Positions 48,401-59,959 of a stretch of DNA of 64,000 nucleotides are shown piece by piece. Made by a program: the position numbers and the translations under genes. Position 1 is the stretch's first letter, and each line of letters begins with the position of its first letter. The notes below the pieces were generated by a model that ran no database searches, had not been told where the DNA came from, and saw only the letters and a program-made list of their open reading frames with translations. Source of the stretch: Marchantia polymorpha subsp. ruderalis (taxonomy: Eukaryota > Streptophyta > Marchantiopsida > Marchantiales > Marchantiaceae); assembly GCA_037833965.1 (NCBI GenBank), contig AP031355.1, forward strand, positions 3,869,501 to 3,933,500. The letters are read 5' to 3'.

Positions 48401-49778
48401 AAACAAGAGCTCAGAGTTGTACCTAGCATGCACTCACCTGCTTGTAGTTCTACGAACCTCACTCGTACACCTAGCTGAGTACATGATAATTCTCTACACG
48501 GACTATGATCTGAGTCTTGTAAGAGACAGTTACATACCAGGATGCTCACAAATCATAACTAGCAGTTGCTGCGGTTCTGAATGTATGGTGCAGTGATTCC
48601 TATGAGGGTGCGCGTGAAGCAACGTCAGCTGACCTACAGAGTGTCCTGGAGCTGCTGAAACCTTTTGTAGAAGACGGCATATTGGTTGATCGCCCATGGA
48701 ATGTGGTAAGTTGTACTTTCTGCAGAGTTCAAGGAGATCGGTCCTATAGGCATGAAGTCATCAGTTCCTACCTCCACGAGCACTTTGACTCTGTTATCCA
48801 TGCGCATTACTTCTAAGATTATCTCCTTAATCCTTAAATTTTGGATCGATCATTTGAGTGTAGCTCAGCAGCTCGGGGTGTTAGCTTTCTTGGGCTTTCG
48901 CCTTGTCAATGCCGAGAGATTCTCCTCTGTTGTTTGTTCCAGGGCAGGGATGACGATGAGTTGGAAATGATGTCTGCTGTGTTCTCAACGTGATAAAAAA
49001 TTCAGACTTCGTGATGAAGGTCGTTTCGCGATTTGCATCCGTTTGACAAGAGTCTTTCTGTACAGCTGAAACAGGAGATAGAGAACTACATAGTGGTGGA
49101 GAGAGACGGCTCAATCATAGCATGCTGTGCACTTTTCCCCTATGAGAACGAAAAATGCGGTGAACTGGCAGCTTTTGCGGTTTCACCTGAGTGCCGAGGT
49201 TCAGGGCTCGGGAGCTCTTTGTTGGGTAAGTTTCGATTCCCTGGCTGTTTAACAACAATGTTCTAACCAATTAGCATCACGCATCTTCATGATCCATGGC
49301 CACGTTTGTCAAATCATGCTTTAAGCTCACTTTGCCTTATACTCTCCCTGGTTCTTTCAGAATACGTCGAGAAACGAGCAGCTGAACTGAGGCTAGAAAG
49401 AATTTTCGTTCTGACAACCCGCACTTCGGACTGGTATGTCCTTCTTCGCATTGTGAAAGAGCAAGGTCGCAGCGACCTCTCTGCCTTCCATGCCGAAGTT
49501 TGAATCAAAAAATCTAAACCTGTTGAATTGTCGCAGCTTCTGCAGTTCCCGGAAGGAAGTGGATTGATATATGCACTGACATACAGAAGTAAGAGCATTT
49601 GTGCAAGCTCTGACAATTTTTCCATGCATTCAGGTTTGTCCAGCGAGGCTTCACCGAGTGTACAGTCGATATCCTACCCGAAACTCGCCGACAAAGAATA
49701 GATTTTGCCAGGAGATCAAAGTACTATCAAAAGTACATCAAGCAAGGGGCCACAAATGGTGTTCTCACTTACAGATAG
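45492..49778 (+). CDS. NAGS: amino-acid N-acetyltransferase / N-acetylglutamate synthase, chloroplast, ten exons
   Basis: Exons: 45492-45995, 46366-46453, 46726-46928, 47119-47270, 47606-48137, 48285-48382, 48594-48705, 49066-49225, 49361-49433, 49634-49778; 688 residues, all phases close. It makes N-acetylglutamate from glutamate and acetyl-CoA, the first step of plastid arginine synthesis. Residues 1 to about 120 are Ser/Arg/Cys-rich, as expected of a transit peptide. The amino-acid-kinase-like domain runs from FVHWFREAWPYI (129) through VVIPGTQPQIDELL, AAAMEAAGRIR, VLLSNLGYSSTGEVLNC and KLLCLLDGP. After a Gly/Asn/Ser-rich linker come GFAIGGLERFSR and the GNAT domain (IIACCALFPYENEKCGELAAFAVSPECRGSGLG, cut here for length, then VLTTRTSDWF). 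The start is the first ATG giving a transit peptide; 45510 is an alternative. The intron after exon 4 has a GC donor, and a hairpin covers the donor after exon 6. Confidence 0.9.
47271..47605 (+). other. GC-AG intron in NAGS
   Basis: The codon phase and the protein match (NCNTYEVATACA across the junction) place the donor at AA|GCAAGT, which is GC where GT is usual. The rest of the donor fits the consensus strongly, as is known for GC-AG introns. The acceptor is TGCAG at 47601-47605. Confidence 0.75.
48369..48392 (+). repeat. perfect 9-bp inverted repeat over the NAGS exon 6 donor
   Basis: AACATGGTA and its exact reverse complement TACCATGTT flank the loop TCAAGG. The exon ends at 48382 within the loop, so the GT donor sits at the loop/stem border and downstream donor bases lie in the stem. 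Confidence 0.7.
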
Positions 49779-50976
49779 TTGAGCGTCATTGAAACCGGAT
49801 GTGTCCTCTACACGAGTATGCAGCATGTAACATATAGGGAGATAGTAAAACGGAAAAGATTGGCGCTTTTCAGTTTTGTAAAGTGAACATACGCCTGAAA
49901 TAAAAGACGATGGACTTTATCGGTCGTGGAAGCAAGGGTGAGGTCCACTTCTTATTTCGTCATAGTTAATACAAGAGGATTCCGTAAATCACCTTCATTA
50001 ATATGCAGGTACTCAAACCCAAAACCTGTGGCTTTGGGTTTGACTATCTGCATAGAAGTTAGCTTGCTCGCAGGATAAGCTCGTTCAGAGATGACAGTGT
50101 ACACTGAATTCAAAGCATGTAGGAGAGACGCTGGGTTAGATGCAAGATCAAAGCTTATGTTCGGAGTAGGTGACGGTTTACCTGTATATTAAGCACTGAT
50201 AGGTGAGTGTTCTTGTTGAACTCAATGTGTACACCGGCTGTTAGTAATAACAAAATCCTTTTCTACTCATAATCTGCGGAAAGTTGAGGGGCTGCTTGTT
50301 AATTTAGTCGTTGCACGAAATTAGGCTTCGATGCAAAGAAGACGGGGACTTGGATTCAGTCAGGTGGCATAATTACCCGTGGCCAAGAGATGAAATTACG
50401 AAGGCTAAAGGGTTCACAAGTACACAGACCCCATTAGAAGTACCTGTTGCCGAAGACATCTTCCACAAGTTCTGAAGATTCGCAATAAATGACAAGGTGG
50501 AACAGAACTCTGCCGAGGTCGTGCTCTGATCAATCTCACGGTACAGATTGACCTCGAATGATTACCATCCAGTAGTCTCTTAGAATATGCTCACGATGAA
50601 CAGAAGCATTTGTCGTTCCACAGATTCATTATCATAACAAAATTTTGAGGAAACTAAGAAGAATGTGTCCAACGGTGTCTCGGTAAACTTGAGTGGGCTA
50701 CTCTGTTTTGAAGCCGCTCTAAAGAAAGATTGAGAATGGCAGCACGGCCTTTGAGTTCTGGTTGATTTTCCAGAACTCAGAATGTTCACTGATGTCGACT
50801 GAGTTCTACCTCCGCGTAAGGTCTCAAATGGGTTTCATTCTGTACCACGAGTTTTAAAGTACAGTGAGCTTGTTGAGTTAGCTGAATATGAAGTCAAGAG
50901 GAGTCAATTTCTCTATCTTAAGCGTCGTAGCTCAATACTGGAAGCAAAATAGTTTATTGGATATTATTGTTTGGAG
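49779..50976. other. NAGS 3' region and intergenic DNA
   Basis: No gene recognised. A perfect 10-bp inverted repeat (TGAGTTCTGG with CCAGAACTCA) lies at 50752-50779. Confidence 0.4.
49899..49904 (+). terminator. AATAAA polyadenylation signal of NAGS
   Basis: Canonical AATAAA 121 nt after the NAGS stop codon, on the same strand. Confidence 0.5.
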
Positions 50977-51400
50977 CTAGCCCCATCTTACTTCCTTGGT
51001 ATCATCCATGTCCGGCTTGATGGGGCTCCGCATCGTCTCCGCTAATACGATGTATTTGCTCTTGTGAAAAATGAATGCAAAATTTTTTGCCGAAGATATC
51101 GCACTGACTCTCTTTGTGCATAACATTCTTCTCGTGTTTAAATAAATCAACAATGCTTTGAGCCATACAATGTATTCGCTGGCTTCTCTCAGAACCAAGT
51201 AATCGGCCTTTGTTGTGGAAAATATAATGATTCTTTGAGGTTGAGACATCATGTCGAAGTCCTACATGATCAATTTCTCCTGCAAAATCTGTGTGTATGT
51301 AACCCTGTAATATTTCTTGTATCTCGAAACATGAAGAAGAAATTAGAAAATTGTTGACGATGATTTTACTGCTTTCTAGTGAATCGTTCGTAAGTTTCAC
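50977..51400 (-). mobile_element. Ty1/copia retrotransposon RNase H fragment, frame-shifted relic
   Basis: On the minus strand one frame (down to about 51250) reads LQGYIHTDFAGEIDH, resembling the copia RNase H start (GYTDADWAGD-type). The reading then moves to another frame with IIIFSTTKADYLVLREASE and VSAISSAKNFAFIFHKSKYI, which correspond to the LSTTEAEY and DNQSAI-AKNP-FHSRTKHI blocks of copia RNase H. The frame break near 51250 and many substitutions show it is dead. No LTR was found; only the last part of pol remains. Confidence 0.7.
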
Positions 51401-51509
51401 AGAAATCTACCGTAAGCTCCCTAAACTTGACCAATCAATGTCTCATCAATGTCAAGATTGTGTCATCATTGTCGTAGCTAACCACAGAGAGAGTGCCGGA
51501 AGAAACACC

Positions 51510-51516
51510 AAAAAAA
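51510..51516 (-). terminator. pol III oligo-T terminator of U6
   Basis: Seven consecutive T on the minus strand directly after the U6 3' end. Confidence 0.8.
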
Positions 51517-51562
51517 TTTGGACCATTTCTCGATTTGTGCGTGTCATCCTTGCGCAGGGGCC

Positions 51563-51594
<32 letters not shown>

Positions 51595-51614
51595 ACGGAT
51601 GTCCCCGAAGGGAC
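51512..51614 (-). ncRNA. U6: U6 spliceosomal snRNA
   Basis: On the minus strand the sequence starts GTCCCTTCGGGGACATCCG at 51614 and contains ACAGAGAAGATTAGCATGG and CCTGCGCAAGGATGACACG, the invariant ACAGAGA box and internal stem-loop of U6. It continues to AAATGGTCC and then a run of seven T, a pol III terminator. Only about one to three bases differ from the plant consensus by eye, including one (ATCCGTTAAAA) near the 5' stem-loop. With a TATA box about 23-30 nt upstream it looks intact. U6 acts in the spliceosome catalytic core. Confidence 0.93.
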
Positions 51615-51636
51615 GAGAGGGGAGATGCAGTCTCAG

Positions 51637-51644
51637 TATATATA
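51637..51644 (-). promoter_or_regulatory. TATA box of the U6 gene
   Basis: TATATATA 23-30 nt upstream of the U6 start, the usual place in plant U6 promoters. A clear upstream sequence element (consensus RTCCCACATCG) is not obvious; the closest is TTCCACCTTA about 75 nt upstream, a weak match. Confidence 0.6.
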
Positions 51645-51699
51645 CACTAATATTTATTCTGCGCTATACGTATGGGTTTAAGGTGGAACATAAACCACG

Positions 51700-53900
51700 T
51701 GGTGCCTTTCTCCTGTTGCTGCAAATCGTGGTTTCACACTAGCAAGAGTGGCTTCTCCGTCGTGCTGGAGGAGTGTGATCTTTCGATGGAGAAAGATAAA
51801 TTCCAAACAGTTGTCAATACCGAGAATCGATATTGAGTCTTAGAAAGCCCACAGGGTGTACTCTCTTAAAGTAATCGCAATTTTATCTGTGATGATTTGC
51901 ATTTAAAATATACTTTCTTGGACCCAAGACTTTCGTGCCAAGCCTATTGATGATGGTTGCTTCTTAATCATGATATCATCTACATTCGAATTTACACTTC
52001 TATTTTCAACAAAACGTAGCTAAACTACATATATTCAACTTCATCCCTTAATGAAGCAAGAGTTATCCTCGTGCAATCTTGATATCTTCTCATATCCTTT
52101 TCACACCGTTTAATTCAGGATTCACGTTTGTGTTCATCTGTAAAAAAATTTTGTTTGCTCCAGCAAAATTTTCCTGTTATCTTAAAGCCATTAGTAGGTT
52201 GTTCCTTTCACGTAAACATTGATAGATGTATGTTGGATCCGAGGCAAATATTTAACCAACATGATGAGGAGTAAAAATATTTTGCAGTACTTTCTTCAAG
52301 ACTCAAACGTGAATTGTATGAAAGTTATTTGAAATCTAATCACTCAAATAATGTATTTGCTTTTGAAAGAACTTACATTTTTGAAAAATGAACAATCAGT
52401 TCCTCAAATAACTATTTCATATATCTCTCATGCTTCAAATCATTGTCATATATACCAGAGTATCTATAGCTTGATCATATTCAAATCAAGCTATAAAGTT
52501 ATACATCACATCTTGAGATTCACAAAATTGGATGACAAGAATTCACAATTTTCACTGATAATACACATCTTTTCCATAATTAAAATAACCTGAATTAATT
52601 TATTTTAAGTTAATACAGGTTAGACAAGTAGTTAGACTGGTTAGTTTGTCACTACATAAGAGAGTTAAAGGAAGCTTTCGATGAAATTTCTGTGGGTTTC
52701 TCATAGAACAATCTAAGGTGTTGGATGAATGTATACCTTAGTAGTGAACCACGTATGCCTAGTGTCCGCTGTGTGTGAGTGATGTCAGACCAACAATTAC
52801 GGTATCTTGTCAGCAGAATGATTTAGCTTAGGGATTTTTCTAATCCCTTAAGTTCGCAACTATTGCAACGAGCAATGTCTTCCTTTTAAGCACGGAAATT
52901 GGACCTTTTATATGGACACGCAAGCCTTGTGAACGTTGTGTCTCGGATTTTGTGTCGTGTATTGAGTTGGTGATTTGGATTAAATTGCTTTTCTGTCGTG
53001 GTTGCGGGTTTATTGTGAATTCGCTCGAAGACTTAGCTTTGAACATGCAATTAATTAAGTTTGTCTTTCAAAGGCTGCTCTCCTTGCACTATGGGAACAA
53101 TATTTGCGATAGAAACCAATATATTGCTACAGCAAAAAGACAAATCAAATTGAGCTTACGAAAGCTAATGTTGCCATTTTTTAGCATGTTCAAGATAAAG
53201 CATGAGGTGTTATGTGTTCGAAGTCGGCAAAGGTGAACCACATATGTCCAATATTGTATGTGATTATGCGTTCTCGTTTTGATTGTGGGAGTGCAATTAA
53301 GATTTCCTGATAACACTAATATGTTTGTATATTGATCTCATTGATAACTCCATCATTACAATGACAACATCTTGCCAAAGTACACATGTAATTGTCAAGA
53401 TTTGAAGATAAATACCACTAGTGTTCTCCATACCAGATTTTTTTTTTCCGTTTTTGCAAATTGCAATTATCAATCTTAATATATCAGATGATAACAAATC
53501 AAAAGTCAATCTTCTTAGGCTGTAAAAATCTGACAGTGAATAAGAATCTTTGTCGCCTTCAACATTGTGATGTAAGCTACTTTAGAAGATGTTGATGGCT
53601 GATCCATTCGTTCTTTATCCAAGTACATCAACATTGACTTGTGCTCTAGTCTCTCAAGTCGACATACTTGAGAAATGAGGCGCCATGGACAAGCCATGAT
53701 CTCAGTCAGCCAAGGTAAATGGCCCAAGCAAATGAGAGTTGGGGATAGGTCACTCATTTACTCATAGTTAGCGAGTGAGATTAACTATTTATGATATGTG
53801 TAAGTAGAGATGATCAAATGATAGCTACTCTTTGTGGATCTTATGGAAAGGAGTCTCACCACTGATACAAATTGAAAAGCAACCCGAGTTCGACTAGAGT
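51700..53900. other. AT-rich island, no gene recognised
   Basis: AT-rich DNA with short frames lacking family matches, probably decayed retrotransposon sequence. The minus-strand frame at 53515-53757 (80 codons) is uninterpretable. Confidence 0.45.
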
Positions 53901-56900
53901 AAGCCCTGTATTATACTTTATTATACTCTGTGTATAACACTGTGGTTAAATATGTACACAACCGTAGTCCGACTACGGTTGGAATACCTTTCCAATCTTT
54001 CCAATATCATGTGTAGATACTAGAGCGAGATCTAGCTTCTGACTTGCGTGGATATCCTCTTACTGGATACCTACACTCTAGCCGTTTTCACGGCAAAATA
54101 ACATTTTGTAGCGAGGGTCAGAGCCTTCGAAGTGACATGGTTGTCACTAGAAAGTCCACTTACTACTCGCCCTCGTGGAAATTGCTCACTTCTACTGCAA
54201 AGCCCTTCTTGCTTGAACTAGTCATTGACAGTTACTCGTTCATGGGACCTCATGGCTTGGACAGGTTGTTACTGTTGACGAGTTTCGACACACGGCACTG
54301 CGATGGCGGTCAGACAGTCCACAACTAAAAAAGAGTTACTGCTGCTTCCATGCTCGTAGAATCGAGGGTTTCCTTCACAGACAGCTGGGTGATGTAATTT
54401 TAGTGAGCTGGTGACCCCACCTTGTTCTTCCCATAAAGAGGATCTTCTGTGCTAGCTTGTGCTAGCTTCGGCACTGCACAGTCCATCTACCCTTCACAAT
54501 GCACTGAAAGGTCCAGAGGCTCATACAGCCAGCCCTCCCTCCATCCCTCCCTGAATTCAGGAGTCCAAGTTCTTCAAGTATCTCAGGGAAAGGGCACAAC
54601 TCCAACGATGTTTTCGTTGCACAAGGGCGACTACCCCTCGCAGCTGTAAATAGTATCACTCGTTTCCTTCAGTTGGAAACATGCTTTCGTTTCGTCTTCT
54701 TGTATTTCCTATCACTGGTGCACATCTACTGGTCCGCATCTACGACCACCTATACGGCATCGTGCTGAGGTCAGGTTCTGCGCAAGCCAGAGGGACCAGA
54801 GACTATTGGACCACTGGTGTATAAACAGTTCTCGCTATCTGAACAGCTCAGACACAATCGGGCCACTCAACAAAGAGGCAAATGGCAGGACGGTCCACGC
54901 CTAGCACTACCTTGAGGACGTCCAGCATTCTGACAAAAATAACGAGCTTGGAAAACGAGGAATGAATGTTCACATGGTACGTCCAAGAAGGGAAAGGTGA
55001 GTCAACGGGAGTGAGGGATGCAGGTATGGATGGAAGCTACCGCAAGGCAACTGATAGCTCCTCGTTTAGGACCACAGCAGCAGCCTGCTTAGTTCCCTTG
55101 GCTGTATCTTCCATTTTGCGTTGTTCTAATTATTGGAGTGTTCGTGTCCTTAAGTTTTGGTTTTCCTTTCCCTCCATGCTCTGCCTCAAGCCACAGACAA
55201 AGTAGTACACAACATTTTGGTGCGTAGTTGTTTGATTGAAGTTGTCTCATGTGGGCGGGAGTGTGGCTGGTACTCATGCTAGGACGCCAAAGGTGTTCGT
55301 TAGGTCCATATCCACGCTTTTCTCTAGCCCATTTGACTCTGCAGGCATGGCGCTGCCAAAAGCATCGGCTGTAAGATCGGAACGGGTGAATAGTCTGTTG
55401 CCTTCCCAATCATTGGATCCTGTTGTGAATGACGTCGATCGCTTATCATACCAAAGGAGACAGAAGTTCCAGTAAGTGCATATGGAACGTGCTTTGACCT
55501 TGCCACGTCGCGAAGGTAAGAAGAAAGCGCTTTTGCGAGTCATGCACAAAGATTGTCACGGGATGACAATGCTTCGCGGTCAAGGAGACTGATCTGAAAG
55601 TGAAATAGCTTTCAGAAGCATGCCTGGTGACAGTCAAGACCTTGATCTTTCTGCATTGGTTTAATTGGCTCCTTGACCTGCATGTGACCGTAAAACAGTC
55701 CAGATTATGGTGGTCTGTCCGCTCAAGTGATTTCTTTTTGTTGATTCATGACCACAGACAGTGTGCTAAATCTTACTCTTTTGGTTTTGAAGAGTTTTGC
55801 TCATCGCAGAATTTTCGTAAGACATGAACAACGTACTAGGTCTCACTGAAAATTTCCTCATCCTCACGCTTGCGACTCACCACTTCGTCCGTTTATCTTC
55901 CACAGGATAATAGGTACAACATTATCATCCGATTTTCGATTGCATGATTGCCGCAATGCTGACACTCAAGTCATATGAATCATCCACAGGATTATCATTT
56001 TATCACTCTCCAGTCGATCTTCACTTCACTATCGAATCCTTCCCTAATTTCTAAAAGGACATAGTGGACTTTTCTTACATCCAGGTGCACCATCCCTCGA
56101 GTTCCCATCGCAGCACTGAATAGGAGCGAGTCATCAGGCATCATTGCTTGGATGAACTCATTCATCCAAGCAACTTAACAGGTAACTGTGGATTCCCGCA
56201 TGACAGGCAGACGAAAAAGGTGACTCAGGAATCTCAGATGCATATACCAAACAAAATCTAAAATCCAACTGAGAACATGTGGCAGCAGCGTTGGAAATGA
56301 ACGAGGTGCCCGGTAGGGATGCCTCAAAAGCTGGTATAAAAACGCACCCAGCGTTTATATAATGTTAAGGCCACACGTGAATGTGTATGCATTCCAACCT
56401 AAACTTATTGCTGACACTTGAATCACGATCTAATCCATCCTGAAAAATTGTCCTCTCATGAATGTACTAGAAAAGCAGGAAGCGAGAAAAAGCCGGGCGG
56501 ATGATCTGTTGTACTCGTACAAGAGGAAAAGGCTAGAGAGGCGAAGCCGAACCAACCATAAAGCTGTGGCAGTGAAAAGGAATACAACTCGAGGATGGTT
56601 CTGAGTAACAGGACAGTCGAAGGAGAGACTCTGGATTCACTCTCCCAAGTGAATGTACATGCGTGATGTGAGATTTGGCCGACTAACCCTATGATATCAT
56701 TCTGATCCTCCAAAAATGGGTGACAAAACAAGACTCATTGTCGAGAATTTGTCAAGTTCTAGTTTGGTCTATGGCTGTGGTTCGATCGATATGGCCGTCT
56801 GTCTCAAGCAGCGGTCGGGAAGATCTCACGTCGGTGTAGTCTGTCTGTCTACCTATCGGTCTATCTGTCTGGCCAATGAGAGGGAGTACTGCATTGACTC

Positions 56901-57148
56901 TATGTTTATTCGGCTACAAGCCCACAATTACAGCCCTGTGACTGGTATTGGCCGAGGCAAAGGAATCCAAATGATGCGTTCAGCTCGTGTGCGTGATGAG
57001 AATCTTCTCAGGTTGTACTTCAGTATTGATTGGACACTCGTGAGACTAGTTCATTCTATTTTACAGAAATTTACTGACCCAAATCGTCACTACACTGAAC
57101 AATCACTGAAGAGGAAAAAATGCCGTTTGCTTGAGTCGCCAGTTTCTA
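53901..57148. other. intergenic region upstream (genome order) of the GT47 gene end
   Basis: No gene supported. Frames up to about 106 codons on both strands carry no recognisable domain. The part just before 57149 is the 3' region of the minus-strand GT47 gene. Confidence 0.4.
56905..56910 (-). terminator. AATAAA polyadenylation signal candidate of the GT47 gene
   Basis: AATAAA on the minus strand about 240 nt after the GT47 stop codon. Confidence 0.35.
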
Positions 57149-59930
57149 CTACCACGTCCACCAATCTGCAATCTTCAGCCTCTGCTTGCGATGCATTTTC
57201 AATTTCACTTCTGGAACTTTTTTATGCAGCTCCCTCCAGATCATGTTCACTGCGTCGTCTCTCTTTGTTGGAAATTGATACTCGAAATGATGGGCAACTT
57301 GTTTTAACCGTATCCACATCGCCAGCCATTGTTCTTGACTGATATTCCTCAATTGTTCCACAAGCCAGTCCGGTTCTAAGGACTCCTCTACCGAGTAGAA
57401 CAAAGCAAAGGTGCTGTAATCAAGGACGTCCTCATATGGAAGTTCAATCTTATCACTGATAATCACTGGCACACAGTGGCTTGCTATGGCATCGAACAGG
57501 CGACACGAAGATGGTGTGTCGCCAGCCGGGTGCAAACAAAACTTGGAGCTTCTCATACCGACTGTGGCCTGCGGCGACGGAGGATACTTAAAAGTCAAGG
57601 CACAGGGGAGTATACACATTCAGCTTATTGGGACATAATGTACGAGCACGAGCATGGCACTTTATTAACTCGAGTATCAGGTTGTAGATTACGCAAGACA
57701 GTAATCTTAAAGAGCACACATCCACCCAACTTGAGGACAGATCAAAACATCCAGAACAGCTTTGATATCAGTGACTCACCTGCTGAAGCCCTTCTTCAGT
57801 TGCTGTTCCATCTTCAAAATGAACCTCGGTCTGATTTTGGAGAACACTCGCTAGCTGTGTTCTAACGACACCATCCTGGATCATTTCCCAACATTGAAAG
57901 TCAAAATCCCTCAACAAACACAAGGGTACTTCTCTCGGAATCGCGCTACAATTTGCTGATAAAGGGAAAACCGTCTAGACGACGGATGAGTTCTGACTCC
58001 AGTTCGTCTGTGAAGATTCCAAACAGTAAGAAACGAGGATACACACAAAGCGATTGGAGCCGAGAATTGAGTACGAACGTCTTTGCGCTTGATTCTGCCT
58101 TGGAAGAAGAGGAGCGTTTTTCGCGAATTGAAGGGATCTTCTTCGTTGTCGTCGACATAAGTCGGGACAACGTGAGTGTACGGAGCCACCACGTCCTTCC
58201 TCAGAGAGGACACTTCAGGAGGATTGCGTCCAAAATCAGCAACGATGAAGATGGAAGCGTTGAGCATATTCCGGTAGAACCTGGACAAGTAAGGGAGATC
58301 CAAATTACGTACTCATGAAAATCATAGAACCGATGTATCCGTGAACCCACAAGTACGAGGAGTATCTATCCACAATTTGTATGACAGAATAAGAATTGAA
58401 TGGACTCTCTGAAATTATAAAACCAGACATACGAAATTTATTTTTCTTGTTCCTCACTTTCGCCTCACCACGATAATTTGTTAGCCTGAAAAGCTACGAT
58501 TTAGATGTCAAATTTATATCCTTCCCTCTACCCGATGCCGCTATTGTCGTTCACGTCGAATAAGTAAATGAAACCAGTACAATGTTCCGAAACCAAAGGC
58601 GTTGGGGTATGCCCCAATCACCCCGATGGGCACATTCTCGGGAAGGAATTTTGTGACATTATCAACTGACGACCAATGGATGGCCAGTACGCAACGAGCC
58701 AGGATATGATACCTGAAGGCATTCGGATGATGAACAGGTATGATATGATCTTGGCCCCCAGAACGCTTCCAGTATTTGGAGGACATTGTCAAATTCGCAG
58801 CTTCCTCCTGCAATGCAAACAGCCAGTTATTAAAGAGGAAAAGTCAATCCTGGCACACTTCAGATTTTATAAATTCGCTCGCTTGTTTATAATCTCATCC
58901 CTCCGCACGGATCGCAGATGGACGGGAAACAATTCGGCACAGCAGTGCTGCAATCCACTTCTGCAGTCGAAATTCGAACACAAACAACACCTGGAGACCG
59001 GCCGAACTCGCAGAATTTGTCGAGAGAAACCGGCACGTAAATTCACTGACACCGCAATTACTGACAACTCTCGTTCTGCGTCAGACACGGTACTGGGAAG
59101 AACTACGTCCAAGCTCTTCGCGCACAATGTGAGGTGACGGAGGGTCCTGAATCTGCAGCTCTGGGCGATCGACGCAGAGGGCGGCGAATTCGAAATTGCT
59201 CTGGAAAAAAGCTAGAAAGCAGGGAACGGGGCCATCGCCACATCGCCGGGCACGGAGGTAATGGATGGGGGAGGGTGGCATTGGGGATATGGTTCGCAAG
59301 GCTGAATAAAAAATACGAAATTCCTCTGACATTGAATTCGGCACTTACTTGCAGTAATCTGTCTTTCTCCGTATCCGGATCTCTCATGTAATGCCCGTAC
59401 CGGTTGAAACTAAGCGAGGAAAAAAAAGGCACGAAAAAGAGATCGGCGTGCTCTGGATTCGAGACTCGAACTACTTGTCGGTCCCCGTCGCGGCTGATGC
59501 GCCTGTCCAGCAGATCCACCATCATCCAGTACTCGACATTGTGCTGCTTCTTGAGGCCTGAGCGCAGGGGCCACACCGGAGGAGTTTCGTCGTCCGTCCA
59601 CGGCAAATCTTGGTCGAGCACAGTGTTCTTCAACATGCCCAAGTGCAAGCGCCGCGGAAAGTCGTACACGTACACCTTGAGCAGGCAGCGCTCGCCTCCA
59701 CGCGGAACCGCCTCGCTCGATCGCAATTTGCCCGAGGGACTGTAGTCGTACGCGTAGTCCACGGTGTAGTCCGGCGATTTGGACCACATGAGCCAGTCGA
59801 GCAGGATTTTCTCCGACAGGCTGGTCCCCGTGAAGAAAATCGGTAGGACCAAGGACAGGCCCACTACTGCGCCGATGATCGTGCACGTGCAGCCCTTGAG
59901 GCTTCTCCCCTTGGCCAACATTACCATCAT
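57149..59930 (-). CDS. GT47 exostosin-family glycosyltransferase, ARAD1/2-like, five exons
   Basis: Exons in transcript order: 59930-59349, 58807-58713, 58280-58079, 57875-57780, 57568-57149; 464 residues, phases close. It is a type II membrane protein: a short basic N-terminus, a membrane anchor at about residues 14-33 ([16 protein letters not shown]), a stem, then the exostosin domain. Family blocks seen: [79 protein letters not shown], and [21 protein letters not shown] with [13 protein letters not shown]. Closest known plant members are ARAD1/ARAD2, putative Golgi arabinosyltransferases for pectic arabinan; donor and acceptor here are inferred. The ATG at 59930 is the first in frame; the CAG run just upstream is then in the leader. 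The exon 3 donor (gttcgt) is weaker than the others and adds one Asp compared with relatives. Confidence 0.88.
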
Positions 59931-59938
59931 CGCGGAGA

Positions 59939-59959
59939 GCTGCTGCTGCTGCTGCTGCT
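59939..59959 (-). repeat. (CAG)n run in the GT47 leader
   Basis: Seven consecutive CAG-type triplets on the minus strand a few bases upstream of the GT47 ATG. Confidence 0.8.

Noticed and set aside
48753-49065. Extension of NAGS exon 8 upstream through an open frame
   Set aside because: Codon phase and family alignment place the junction at the acceptor TACAG before 49066; the upstream open part has no match.
53515-53757. Possible further copia fragment on the minus strand
   Set aside because: I could not align it with any retrotransposon block with confidence.
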